A stretch of DNA of 35,237 bases, taken from Deltaproteobacteria bacterium (lineage in GTDB: Bacteria > Desulfobacterota > Dissulfuribacteria > Dissulfuribacterales > QOAL01). This document shows positions 15,584 to 23,228 of this stretch, one piece after another. The DNA lies in the NCBI GenBank assembly GCA_027028245.1, contig JALVJO010000099.1, forward strand, positions 1-35,237, given 5' to 3'. Position 1 is the stretch's first letter. The number at the start of each line of letters is the position of its first letter. Under the pieces are notes generated by a model. It made no database searches. It was given only the letters and a program-made list of their open reading frames with translations, and was not told where the DNA came from. The translations under genes and the position numbers were made by a program.

Positions 15584-16228
15584 ATGGACATAAACCTTAA
15601 TGACCTTCTGAGACAGTATAAATCCCATCCCTATGAGGACCATCACATTGATACCCCGCACACGGGAGTGGTCTCATTCAGGGTAAAGGAAGGTCAGGAA
15701 GTAAAGGGCCCGTCCGGGCAGTGGCTGCACAGGCCGGGAACCCTTCTCTACATACTTGAAAGGGAAAAAAACCCCAAGAAGATAACTTCCAGTTTTACGG
15801 GAAAGGTGGCAAGCCTCAGAACCGAGCTGGAAGGTACCTTTGTGCAGGCAGGAGAACGCCTTTTGACCATTCAGCACAAGCTGAACAGGGATGAAATCAT
15901 AGACAGGATCTTGAGAAAGGTGCTGCATATATTCAGGGCTCCCCAGCGGGCCAGGTATTTTTTCACCCCGGAGACAGTAACCTTTCTGGAGAAAGAAACG
16001 GAGAAAGGGCTTTCGGTTTCCACGGGAGACGAAATCATAATAATGTCGCTCATGAAAAGGGACACGTTTCTGCCCTATGATGGCCCTCCTGGTATCATAT
16101 ACAAGGTGTATTTCCAGCAGGGAGACCTGGTGGAGCAGGATGCGCCGCTTTTCGGTGTGTGCCTGCCTGAAAAATTGCCCTTTGTCCAGAAGGTAATCCA
16201 AAGGATAAGAACGGAATGGGATGACTGA
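15584..16228 (+). CDS. Biotin carboxyl carrier protein with two barrel-sandwich domains
   Basis: 214 residues. The C-terminal part reads STGDEIIIMSLMKRDTFLPY, then GIIYKVYFQQGDLVEQDAPL. This is a biotinyl domain in which Lys158 in SLMKR occupies the position of the biotinylated Lys in the canonical AMKM motif. The N-terminal part (residues about 20-105) also looks like a barrel-sandwich hybrid (TGVVSFRVKEGQEVK, GKVASLRTELEGTFVQAGER) but lacks an MK motif. AAGGGGA precedes the ATG by eight bases. It completes a three-gene acetyl-CoA carboxylase set. A ProAla-rich linker, typical of AccB, is absent, so it is an atypical carrier; whether Lys158 is modified is inferred. Confidence 0.82.
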   Translation: MDINLNDLLRQYKSHPYEDHHIDTPHTGVVSFRVKEGQEVKGPSGQWLHRPGTLLYILEREKNPKKITSSFTGKVASLRTELEGTFVQAGERLLTIQHKLNRDEIIDRILRKVLHIFRAPQRARYFFTPETVTFLEKETEKGLSVSTGDEIIIMSLMKRDTFLPYDGPPGIIYKVYFQQGDLVEQDAPLFGVCLPEKLPFVQKVIQRIRTEWDD

Positions 16229-16264
16229 TCCCTCTCGGGAGGTCTGGTTATAAAAAGTTTCCTT

Positions 16265-16990
16265 TTGGCCCTCCAGTTCCTTACTGTTATCACCATTGTC
16301 CCGGAGCTTTCAGCAGACAGGAGACAGCTGTCTGCAGCCCTCTCCTATTTCCCCCTGGTTGGCCTGGTGCTAGGCGCCATTGTTGCCGGCCTGAACTGGG
16401 CTGTGGCTGACTTCTGGCACCCTTCTCTATGCGGTGCAGCCGCAGCAGTGCTCCTGGCCATACTGACCAGAGGGCTTCACCTGGATGGCCTGGCAGACAC
16501 GGCAGATGCAATAGGAAGCGGCGCCTCCAGGGAAAAGGCCCTTGCCATCATGAAAGACAGCTGCAGCGGGGCACTAGGGGTCCTGGCCCTTTGTTCTGCC
16601 CTAATCCTCAAGGCTGCCTCTGCAGCAAACATTTCTGAAGCCGGCACGTGGCAGTTATTCATGCTCATGCCGTGTCTTTCCAGATGGTCTCTTAACTGCC
16701 TGGCTGCTTCTTCACGCTATGCAAGGGCTGAAGGCGGGCTTGGAGAGGCATTCTGCGGAAAACCTGCACGTCAAAACGTCTTTGTTTCCGGGCTTACAGC
16801 TATTGCCGCATCCTGGTTCCTGGCCGGGGCAAGCGGGCTGGTATTTCTGGGACTTGCCACTGCGGCCGGCCCTGCTGCGGGATGGTGGTTCGATAAAAAA
16901 TTTGGAGGTATAACCGGCGACATGCTTGGAGCACATCTGGAGACGGTAGAGACCTTCCTTTTCATGCTGGGCGCCGGTATTTCCTTATGA
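16265..16990 (+). CDS. cobS: Adenosylcobinamide-GDP ribazoletransferase (cobalamin synthase)
   Basis: 241 residues from TTG 16265. CobS joins adenosylcobinamide-GDP and alpha-ribazole, the last assembly step of cobalamin. It is a polytopic membrane protein; several hydrophobic segments are visible (VGLVLGAIVAGLNWAVA, AAAVLLAILTRGLHLDGLAD). The family hallmark RGLHLDGLADTADAIGSG with the acidic residues that bind Mg2+ is intact, as are the IMKDSCSGALGVLAL block and the terminal GGITGDMLGAHLETVE. The start is uncertain: GGGAGG at 16237-16242 is too far from the TTG but well spaced for an in-frame ATA at 16250, which would give MKSFLLALQFLT, the usual CobS opening. The stop overlaps the next gene (ATGA). 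Confidence 0.9.
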   Translation: MALQFLTVITIVPELSADRRQLSAALSYFPLVGLVLGAIVAGLNWAVADFWHPSLCGAAAAVLLAILTRGLHLDGLADTADAIGSGASREKALAIMKDSCSGALGVLALCSALILKAASAANISEAGTWQLFMLMPCLSRWSLNCLAASSRYARAEGGLGEAFCGKPARQNVFVSGLTAIAASWFLAGASGLVFLGLATAAGPAAGWWFDKKFGGITGDMLGAHLETVETFLFMLGAGISL

Positions 16991-17643
16991 ACCCGGTAAA
17001 GATCTATCTTCTGAGACACGGCCACGTAGATTTTCCAAGGGGTCTTTTTTACGGCCAGATGGACGTGCCGCTTTCCGAAAAGGGGAAAAGGCAAAGTCTC
17101 CTTGCGGCAAGGCAGGTGGTCCGCATGGGAATAGATGCGGTGGTCTCAAGCGACCTTGGCCGGTGCTCCTATCTTTCAGGCCTTATCCAGATGGAAGGCG
17201 GGCCTGAGCCCCTTTTTTCAGAGTCCATAAGGGAAATAAACTTCGGCCGCTGGACAGGTCTCAGCTGGGATGACATAGAAAGAGACTATCCGGGTGCCAT
17301 GACAAGGCGCATGGAAGACCTGAAAACCTATCGTCCGCCTGGCGGCGAAAGCCTGGGTGACCTGTTGAAGAGGGCCAAGGGCCTTTTCAAAAGATGCACC
17401 AGGGGAGATTTCGGGGAACATGTGGCCTTTGTGGCCCACGGCGGCGTTAATCGGGTCCTTATTGCAGATTTTCTGGGAATGTCCCTGCAGGACATATTCA
17501 GCCTGCAGCAGGATCACGCGTGCATAAGCTGCATTGAGTTCTTTCCTGACGGAAACGGTGTCCTGAGGTTTTTGAACATGACAGCCCACCTGGATCAGGC
17601 CCTTTCAGGACTTCCCCAGCAGATAGATCCCACGGCAACATGA
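16987..17643 (+). CDS. cobC: Histidine phosphatase family protein, probable alpha-ribazole phosphatase
   Basis: 218 residues. The phosphohistidine signature is IYLLRHGHVDFPRG near the N-terminus, with RHG. Further conserved elements are VVSSDLGRCSYLSGL (conserved Arg), ESIREINFGRWTGLSWDDIE (conserved Glu), PPGGESLGDLLKRA and the second catalytic His in VAFVAHGGVNRVLI. It is coupled to cobS by ATGA, which supports the role of removing phosphate from alpha-ribazole-5'-phosphate, but the phosphatase family is promiscuous and another substrate is possible. Its stop overlaps the helicase start by four bases. Confidence 0.85.
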   Translation: MNPVKIYLLRHGHVDFPRGLFYGQMDVPLSEKGKRQSLLAARQVVRMGIDAVVSSDLGRCSYLSGLIQMEGGPEPLFSESIREINFGRWTGLSWDDIERDYPGAMTRRMEDLKTYRPPGGESLGDLLKRAKGLFKRCTRGDFGEHVAFVAHGGVNRVLIADFLGMSLQDIFSLQQDHACISCIEFFPDGNGVLRFLNMTAHLDQALSGLPQQIDPTAT

Positions 17644-20609
17644 AAAAAGAAAGTGCCGGGGAATACGTTCGCGCATTCAAAAGGTCCAAATCTCTTGGCA
17701 GGCAGATCGTATATTCTCACGTAGAGCGCGCAAAAAAGGCTGATTTCGGCCGGTTGAATCCAAACCTGCCCACTCCCCTTGCAAAAGTCCTGAAACATCT
17801 TGACATCTCCGACCTCTATACGCACCAGGCAGAGGCGGTGGCTGACGTCAGGGTTGGCAGGAATATTGTAGTGGCAACTCCAACTGCAAGCGGAAAGACC
17901 CTCATATACAACCTGCCGGTGCTGGAAAAATTCCTCAAAAACCCCTCCACCACTGCTCTTTACCTCTTCCCGCTAAAGGCCCTGGCCCAGGATCAGCTAA
18001 GGCAGTTCAAAAGGATGTCTGAAGCACTCCCCGGCAGCCGCGGGCCCACGGCCTGCATCTATGACGGGGACACCAGCGGGTGGGAACGTACAAAGATAAG
18101 AAGAAACCCTCCGAACTGTCTTTTCACAAACCCTGAGATGCTGCACCTTTCCCTGCTTCCGTATCACGGCTCCTGGGCTTCCTTCTGGAAAAATCTGTCC
18201 TTTGTCATAATAGACGAAGTTCATACCTACAGGGGCATAGTGGGAAGCAGCATGGGCTGGGTATTCAGAAGGCTGAGACGCATCTGCCGCAGGTATGGAT
18301 CAGACCCGGTCTTCATACTCTGCTCGGCAACTGTGGGAAACCCCGAAGAGCTGGCAGAAAACCTCACCGGCCTGAAATTTCATGCAGTCACAAAAAGCGG
18401 TGCCCCCCAGGGCAAAAGGCACCTGCTTCTGGTGGATCCCGAAGGCTCAGGGGCTGCACAGACCGCTGTTCAGCTCCTTCTGGCAGCCCTAAAAAGAGGC
18501 CTCAGGACAATAGTCTATACCCAGTCCAGGAAGCTGACCGAGCTGGTGAGCCTTTGGGCCATGCAGAGGGCAGGCCCTCTTGGGGAAAAGATCTCCGCGT
18601 ACCGTGCCGGCTTCCTCCCTGAGGAACGACGTATGATCGAGGCAAGACTGTCATCTGGTGAGCTTTTGTGCGTGATTTCCACAAGCGCCTTGGAACTTGG
18701 CATCGATATCGGCCTCCTGGATATCTGCATCCTGGTGGGTTACCCGGGCACCCTCATGTCTCTCAGGCAGAGGGGAGGAAGAGTGGGCAGAAGCACCAGG
18801 GAATCAGCGGTAATACTGGTATCCGGGGAAGACGCCCTGGACAAATACTTTATGAACAATCCAGTGGAGCTCATAAAACGGCCTTCTGAAAATGCTGTAA
18901 TAAACGTATACAACAGAAGGACAATGGAAAGGCATCTTGTGTGCGCCGCGTCAGAGGAGCCCATCAGCATCACAGAGCCCCTGTTCCAGGACGGCCCAGT
19001 CAGTAGGTGCGCAAAGGCCCTTACGGAAACGGGAAAGCTTCTTGTTACAGGAGACGGGAAACATCTTGTCTGTCCGAGAAAATATCCTCACAGGGAAGTA
19101 GAGCTCAGGGGTGCGGGCAGAAGCTTCCAGATCTTGGATGAAGACGGCTCGACCATAGGCACTCTGGATGGGTTCAGGGCCTTCAGAGAGGCCCACCCCG
19201 GAGCAGTTTATATCCACAGGGGAAATACATTCTTGGTCCGACACCTGGACATAGAGGCCAGGCAGGTCACGGTAAGACAGGCCAGGGTTGACTACTTCAC
19301 CAGAGTCAGGGCAAGCAAGGCCACTGAGATCCTGGAGGTGATGAAAAGCCGGGACCTGTACAGTGCGCGGGTATTCTGGGGACGGCTCCTGGTCTCCGAA
19401 CAAGTAACCGGCTATGACGTGCGCATGGTAAGGGGCCAGAGGCTTATAAACAGGGTAGACCTGGAGCTTCCAGCCCAGAAGTTCGAGACAGAAGGCCTGT
19501 GGGTCAGCATACCAGAAGAAGTCAAGAAAGAATCCGAAAAGAGGTTCTACCATTTCATGGGCGGCATTCACGCTATAGAACATGCGGCCATTGGCATCAT
19601 GCCCTTGCTGGTGCTTTGTGACAGGAATGACCTTGGAGGTATTTCCACAACCTTTCATCACCAGACCTTGTCTCCTGCGGTTTTCGTTTACGACGGAGTA
19701 CCAGGAGGTGTCGGGCTTACCAGAAAGGCATTTCAGGAGGCAAAAAACCTGGTAGATACCACCTTCAGAACCATCAGCAGCTGTCCATGCGAAAACGGCT
19801 GTCCTTCCTGCGTACACTCGCCCAAGTGCGGCTCCGGCAACAGACCAATTGACAAGGCGGCAGCCATCTTTGTCCTTGAGGAAATCAGGAAAAAGGAAAG
19901 GCCGCAGGCCAGGGCCAGTATCCTGTCGGGAAAACCAGAAAAAAGAGCTGCCGAGCCATGCATAAGACCTGTATTATCCGGGGCCGAGGAAGAAGCCACC
20001 GCTTTAACTAAGAGAAGTCCGGCGGCTCCACGTGAAAATGGGCCCGGGTTCAGATACGGCGTTCTCGACGTGGAAACACAGCTGTCTGCACAGGAGGTAG
20101 GCGGCTGGCACAGGAGTCACAAGATGCGGGTAAGCTGCGCCGTCTTCTACGACTCTCGTTCCCGGGCATTTTTAATCTTTCGCGAAGGACAGCTGCCATC
20201 ACTTTTCAGGCTGATGCAGCATATGGATCTGGTGGTAGGCTTCAACATAAAGAGATTTGACTACAAGGTGCTATCCACCTATTCACCCATGGATCTTCAT
20301 AATGTACCGACCCTCGACATGCTGGAACATGTTCATAACCGGCTCGGCTACAGGCTTTCCCTTCAGGGCCTGGCATCAGCCACACTGGGAACATCCAAGA
20401 GCGCAGATGGGCTCGCGGCACTCAAGTGGTGGAAGCAGGGTAAGATCGGAAAAATCATCAGGTACTGCAAAAAGGACGTGACCATCACCAGGGACCTTTT
20501 CCTTTACGGCTGGCAAAAGGGTTTTCTTCTTTTCAGGAACAGGGAAAAACAAATGGTAAGACTGCCCGTGTCCTGGGCGGAAGAACTGTCGAAATTTTCA
20601 GCATCCTGA
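17640..20609 (+). CDS. MrfA/Hrq1-type DEAD-box DNA helicase fused to a DEDD exonuclease-like domain
   Basis: 989 residues. The helicase core has motif I ATPTASGKT (79-87), motif II DEVH (192-195), SAT (229-231), ISTSALELGIDIG and the Arg-finger block QRGGRVGRSTRESAVIL. A DUF1998/MZB-type region follows, with a four-Cys zinc cluster near residues 716-731 (CPCENGCPSCVHSPKCG). This is the architecture of MrfA/YprA/Hrq1 repair helicases. A linker leads to a C-terminal domain of about 170 residues with GVLDVET (Asp810, Glu812), VGFNIKRFDYKVL and IIRYCKKDVTITRDL, the acidic pattern of RNase H-like DEDD 3'-5' exonucleases. It is probably a helicase-nuclease acting in DNA repair. It overlaps the phosphatase gene by four bases (ATGA). 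The nuclease residues are visible but activity is inferred. Confidence 0.88.
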   Translation: MKKESAGEYVRAFKRSKSLGRQIVYSHVERAKKADFGRLNPNLPTPLAKVLKHLDISDLYTHQAEAVADVRVGRNIVVATPTASGKTLIYNLPVLEKFLKNPSTTALYLFPLKALAQDQLRQFKRMSEALPGSRGPTACIYDGDTSGWERTKIRRNPPNCLFTNPEMLHLSLLPYHGSWASFWKNLSFVIIDEVHTYRGIVGSSMGWVFRRLRRICRRYGSDPVFILCSATVGNPEELAENLTGLKFHAVTKSGAPQGKRHLLLVDPEGSGAAQTAVQLLLAALKRGLRTIVYTQSRKLTELVSLWAMQRAGPLGEKISAYRAGFLPEERRMIEARLSSGELLCVISTSALELGIDIGLLDICILVGYPGTLMSLRQRGGRVGRSTRESAVILVSGEDALDKYFMNNPVELIKRPSENAVINVYNRRTMERHLVCAASEEPISITEPLFQDGPVSRCAKALTETGKLLVTGDGKHLVCPRKYPHREVELRGAGRSFQILDEDGSTIGTLDGFRAFREAHPGAVYIHRGNTFLVRHLDIEARQVTVRQARVDYFTRVRASKATEILEVMKSRDLYSARVFWGRLLVSEQVTGYDVRMVRGQRLINRVDLELPAQKFETEGLWVSIPEEVKKESEKRFYHFMGGIHAIEHAAIGIMPLLVLCDRNDLGGISTTFHHQTLSPAVFVYDGVPGGVGLTRKAFQEAKNLVDTTFRTISSCPCENGCPSCVHSPKCGSGNRPIDKAAAIFVLEEIRKKERPQARASILSGKPEKRAAEPCIRPVLSGAEEEATALTKRSPAAPRENGPGFRYGVLDVETQLSAQEVGGWHRSHKMRVSCAVFYDSRSRAFLIFREGQLPSLFRLMQHMDLVVGFNIKRFDYKVLSTYSPMDLHNVPTLDMLEHVHNRLGYRLSLQGLASATLGTSKSADGLAALKWWKQGKIGKIIRYCKKDVTITRDLFLYGWQKGFLLFRNREKQMVRLPVSWAEELSKFSAS

Positions 20610-20858
20610 ACCTGGCAAAATTCAGCCCGCATCTTTTCTGTAAAAAAAATTTCATAAAAATTCGGACTCATTCACATTGCCAGCTTGCTTTTTTGGTCTA
20701 TTTTTGATAGCTAGTGAACAATGGTTCATTTTTTGACCGCGGCAGTGCATGTAATGAATGCCCGAGATTTACCTGTCAAGGGACCTTTTCCAGGAAAGGA
20801 TGTGAACCGGGCCTGAGGTCCCTGGAGTACAAATTTTAGCGAGAGGATAGGGATTGCC
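20610..20858 (+). other. Leader region of the cytochrome operon
   Basis: 249 bases with no gene. A short palindrome TGAACAATGGTTCA lies near 20714-20727 and could be a regulator site. TTGACC at about 20736 has no well-spaced -10. No terminator for the helicase is obvious: the A-rich tract at 20641 lacks a stem. GAGAGGATAG at 20840-20849 precedes the first cytochrome start. Confidence 0.35.
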
Positions 20859-21785
20859 ATGAAGAAAGTATTTTTTTCAACGGTGATGGTAGGCTTAGTG
20901 ATGATGGTTTTGGCAGTTATCGCCACAGCAACTGATTCTGGATCTGAAAACCAGCCGAAGCCTGAGGGAGTACAGGTACAACAACCTGCCAAGGAAGCCG
21001 CACCGGCCAAGACGCAGGAACCCAAGCAGGCAGAAGCCAAAAAGGAACAGGAAGCCGGTAACCTGAAACCCGTGCCCCTGGACAACGAGGACTGTGTAAA
21101 ATGCCACTTCGGCATAGTAGAGGAGCTGGACAAACATGGCGAGGCCCATAAAGATGTGAATTGTCTAGGGTGCCATGAGGAACATCCGCCAGAGGGGAAA
21201 AATGCAATTCCGTCCTGTTCAGACTGTCATGATCCTTCAGAAACTGCACACTATGCCGTCAAGGGCTGCACCTCTTGTCACAATCCGCATGAACCGCTCC
21301 TGGTAAATTTTACCAAGGTAAAGGACGCCAAAACTGCCTGTCTGACCTGCCATGAAGACAAGGGAGAGGAGATGAAGAAATATCCCAGTGCCCACTCCGA
21401 GCAGGACTGCAATAATTGCCATAATGAGCACGGCCTGGGAGAAGGACAATACCAGAACTGCCTGGACTGTCACGAGGGACATTTATCCGACATGAAGGTT
21501 GCGGATTGCCTGAAGTGCCACAAGCCCCACAGTCCCGCCAATATCACATATGGAGATGACATCCCGGTACAGTTCTGTGCAAGCTGTCACGACGAGCTTG
21601 CCCTCACACTTGTAAAATCCGGCTCAAAACACTCTGAAATGTCCTGCGTGGAATGTCATGACTCAAAACACGGCAACATACCTTCATGCCAGGACTGCCA
21701 TGACCAGCCGCACGATAAGTATATCCATGACAAGTTCCCCAAGTGCCTTACCTGCCACAGGGATCCGCACAACCTGGCAAAGTAG
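20859..21785 (+). CDS. Dodecahaem c-type cytochrome, exported
   Basis: 308 residues with a signal peptide (KKVFFSTVMVGLVMMVLAVIA). A linker of about 40 residues follows, rich in A, K, E, Q and P (30-70). Then come twelve CXXCH haem motifs at 79, 102, 120, 137, 161, 184, 201 and 217 (an 8-haem unit) and at 240, 263, 277 and 296 (a 4-haem unit). Extra histidines near the motifs (GHPP-, NPH-, KH-type) suggest bis-His ligation, as in cytochrome c3/c7-type families. It is probably a periplasmic or cell-surface electron carrier. The linker may span the cell wall or join another component. It is first of three cytochrome genes and has a GAGAGGA-type ribosome binding site. The redox partner is unknown. 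Confidence 0.93.
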   Translation: MKKVFFSTVMVGLVMMVLAVIATATDSGSENQPKPEGVQVQQPAKEAAPAKTQEPKQAEAKKEQEAGNLKPVPLDNEDCVKCHFGIVEELDKHGEAHKDVNCLGCHEEHPPEGKNAIPSCSDCHDPSETAHYAVKGCTSCHNPHEPLLVNFTKVKDAKTACLTCHEDKGEEMKKYPSAHSEQDCNNCHNEHGLGEGQYQNCLDCHEGHLSDMKVADCLKCHKPHSPANITYGDDIPVQFCASCHDELALTLVKSGSKHSEMSCVECHDSKHGNIPSCQDCHDQPHDKYIHDKFPKCLTCHRDPHNLAK

Positions 21786-21905
21786 GAAGGCAAAGGGAAC
21801 CGGGCCGATTCAGAAACATCAGGGGCATGGCCGGCAAGCCCAGGCCGGCTGCCCCTTTCCAAGGCCCAGGGGGAAACGTCAAAGAAGGCCTAAGGGGAAA
21901 GAGGG

Positions 21906-23186
21906 ATGAAACAATTATCATTGCTCGGTTTTTTACTCGTAATCTTCAGTGCATGGACAAGCGGGCTGGCACAGGCCGAGGTCAAGCCTCTGAAGTTGAC
22001 ACAGCAGGACTGCATCAAGTGCCATTTCAAGGTGGTAAAGACCATGGCCGGCCAGGAGTCGGCTCACAAAACCGAACTATCCTGCATGGATTGTCACGAA
22101 GGACATCCTCCCCAAGGCAAGGCCGTGATTCCAAAGTGCTCTCAGTGTCATGACCCTGGAGAGAACAAGCACTTTGCATCCAAGAACTGCACGGCCTGTC
22201 ACAACCCTCATGCCCCTTTGGTAACCGCCTTCGGCAAGATGGGAGACGTAAAGCCGATCTGTATCACCTGTCATTTCGACATAGAAAAACAGATGAAACA
22301 GCTGCCCAGTGCCCACTCGGAACAAGATTGCAGCAAGTGCCATCATGCCCACGGCCTGGGAAAGGGCAAATCCGACACCTGTCTTGACTGCCACGAAAAG
22401 CATTCTCCAAATCTCACCCTGAAGGACTGCCTGGCATGTCACCAGCCCCATCAGCCCACCAGGTATATCTGGGACCATCCCATTAAAAATGTCTCCTGCG
22501 GGGCATGCCATGATGATATCGTAAAGGATTTCAGCCAGCACGGGGCAATGCATGCAGAAAAACTGACATGCATAAAGTGCCATGAGGCACATCCTCCAAG
22601 GGAAAAAAATGTTATTCCATCCTGCTCCAAATGCCATAATCCTGAAAAGAAAAGGCATTATGCCATGAAGGCATGCACCAGATGCCATAATCCTCATATG
22701 CCCAAAAGAATAGACTTTTCCCACCTGAAGTCCGTGAGGACAACCTGCCTGAGCTGCCACGCCGGCGTGGGAAAAACCATGAAAAAACATCCATCGGCCC
22801 ATGCAAGGGTGGAATGCAACAAGTGTCACCCCATTCACGGACAGCACCTGAGCTGTCTCAAGTGCCACAAGGGTCACAGCAAGCAGATGAAATACGGGGA
22901 CTGCCTCAAGTGCCATATCCCCCACTACCCCATGCCGCCGGTTTTTGCCAAGAGCGTACCCTCTAAACTCTGCGGCAGCTGCCACTCAAAGGAATACCAG
23001 GGGCAGGTTACGGACAAAAGTAAACATGCGAAATTACAATGTATCTATTGCCACAGCAGAAAGCACAAGGTGATCGTGAAATGCAGCACCTGTCACGGAC
23101 AGCCCCATGATGCACCGCTGCACCGCCATTTTCCCGATTGCCATAAATGCCACAGGAATCCGCATCATCTTGCTGGAGGTAAATAG
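21906..23186 (+). CDS. 20-haem c-type cytochrome with duplicated 8-haem module
   Basis: 426 residues. The signal peptide (KQLSLLGFLLVIFSAWTSGL) ends near Ala-Gln-Ala. Twenty CXXCH motifs are at 36, 60, 78, 95, 119, 142, 159 and 175 (unit A); 198, 222, 240, 257, 281, 304, 317 and 333 (unit B); and 356, 379, 393 and 412 (unit C). Units A and B are 162 residues apart for the first six motifs and 158 for the last two. Each contains the order CxxCH, CHEGHPP or CHEAHPP, IPxCSxCH, CxxCHNPH and PSAH. Unit C matches the last four haems of the flanking genes. Such a haem string is suited to long-range electron transfer. It lies 120 bases after the first cytochrome gene, with AGAGGG before its ATG. Confidence 0.93.
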   Translation: MKQLSLLGFLLVIFSAWTSGLAQAEVKPLKLTQQDCIKCHFKVVKTMAGQESAHKTELSCMDCHEGHPPQGKAVIPKCSQCHDPGENKHFASKNCTACHNPHAPLVTAFGKMGDVKPICITCHFDIEKQMKQLPSAHSEQDCSKCHHAHGLGKGKSDTCLDCHEKHSPNLTLKDCLACHQPHQPTRYIWDHPIKNVSCGACHDDIVKDFSQHGAMHAEKLTCIKCHEAHPPREKNVIPSCSKCHNPEKKRHYAMKACTRCHNPHMPKRIDFSHLKSVRTTCLSCHAGVGKTMKKHPSAHARVECNKCHPIHGQHLSCLKCHKGHSKQMKYGDCLKCHIPHYPMPPVFAKSVPSKLCGSCHSKEYQGQVTDKSKHAKLQCIYCHSRKHKVIVKCSTCHGQPHDAPLHRHFPDCHKCHRNPHHLAGGK

Positions 23187-23228
23187 CTTGCAACCTTGCC
23201 CCGGAAACGGTATGCAGACGAGGATGAC

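Noticed and set aside
18951-19817. Minus-strand frame of 288 codons inside the helicase gene
   Set aside because: Antisense shadow; the plus strand encodes clear helicase motifs throughout.
22077-22985. Long open frame (about 300 codons) on the minus strand over the 20-haem cytochrome gene
   Set aside because: It is a shadow frame: the regular CXXCH codons leave few stops on the opposite strand. There is no ribosome binding site or family resemblance.
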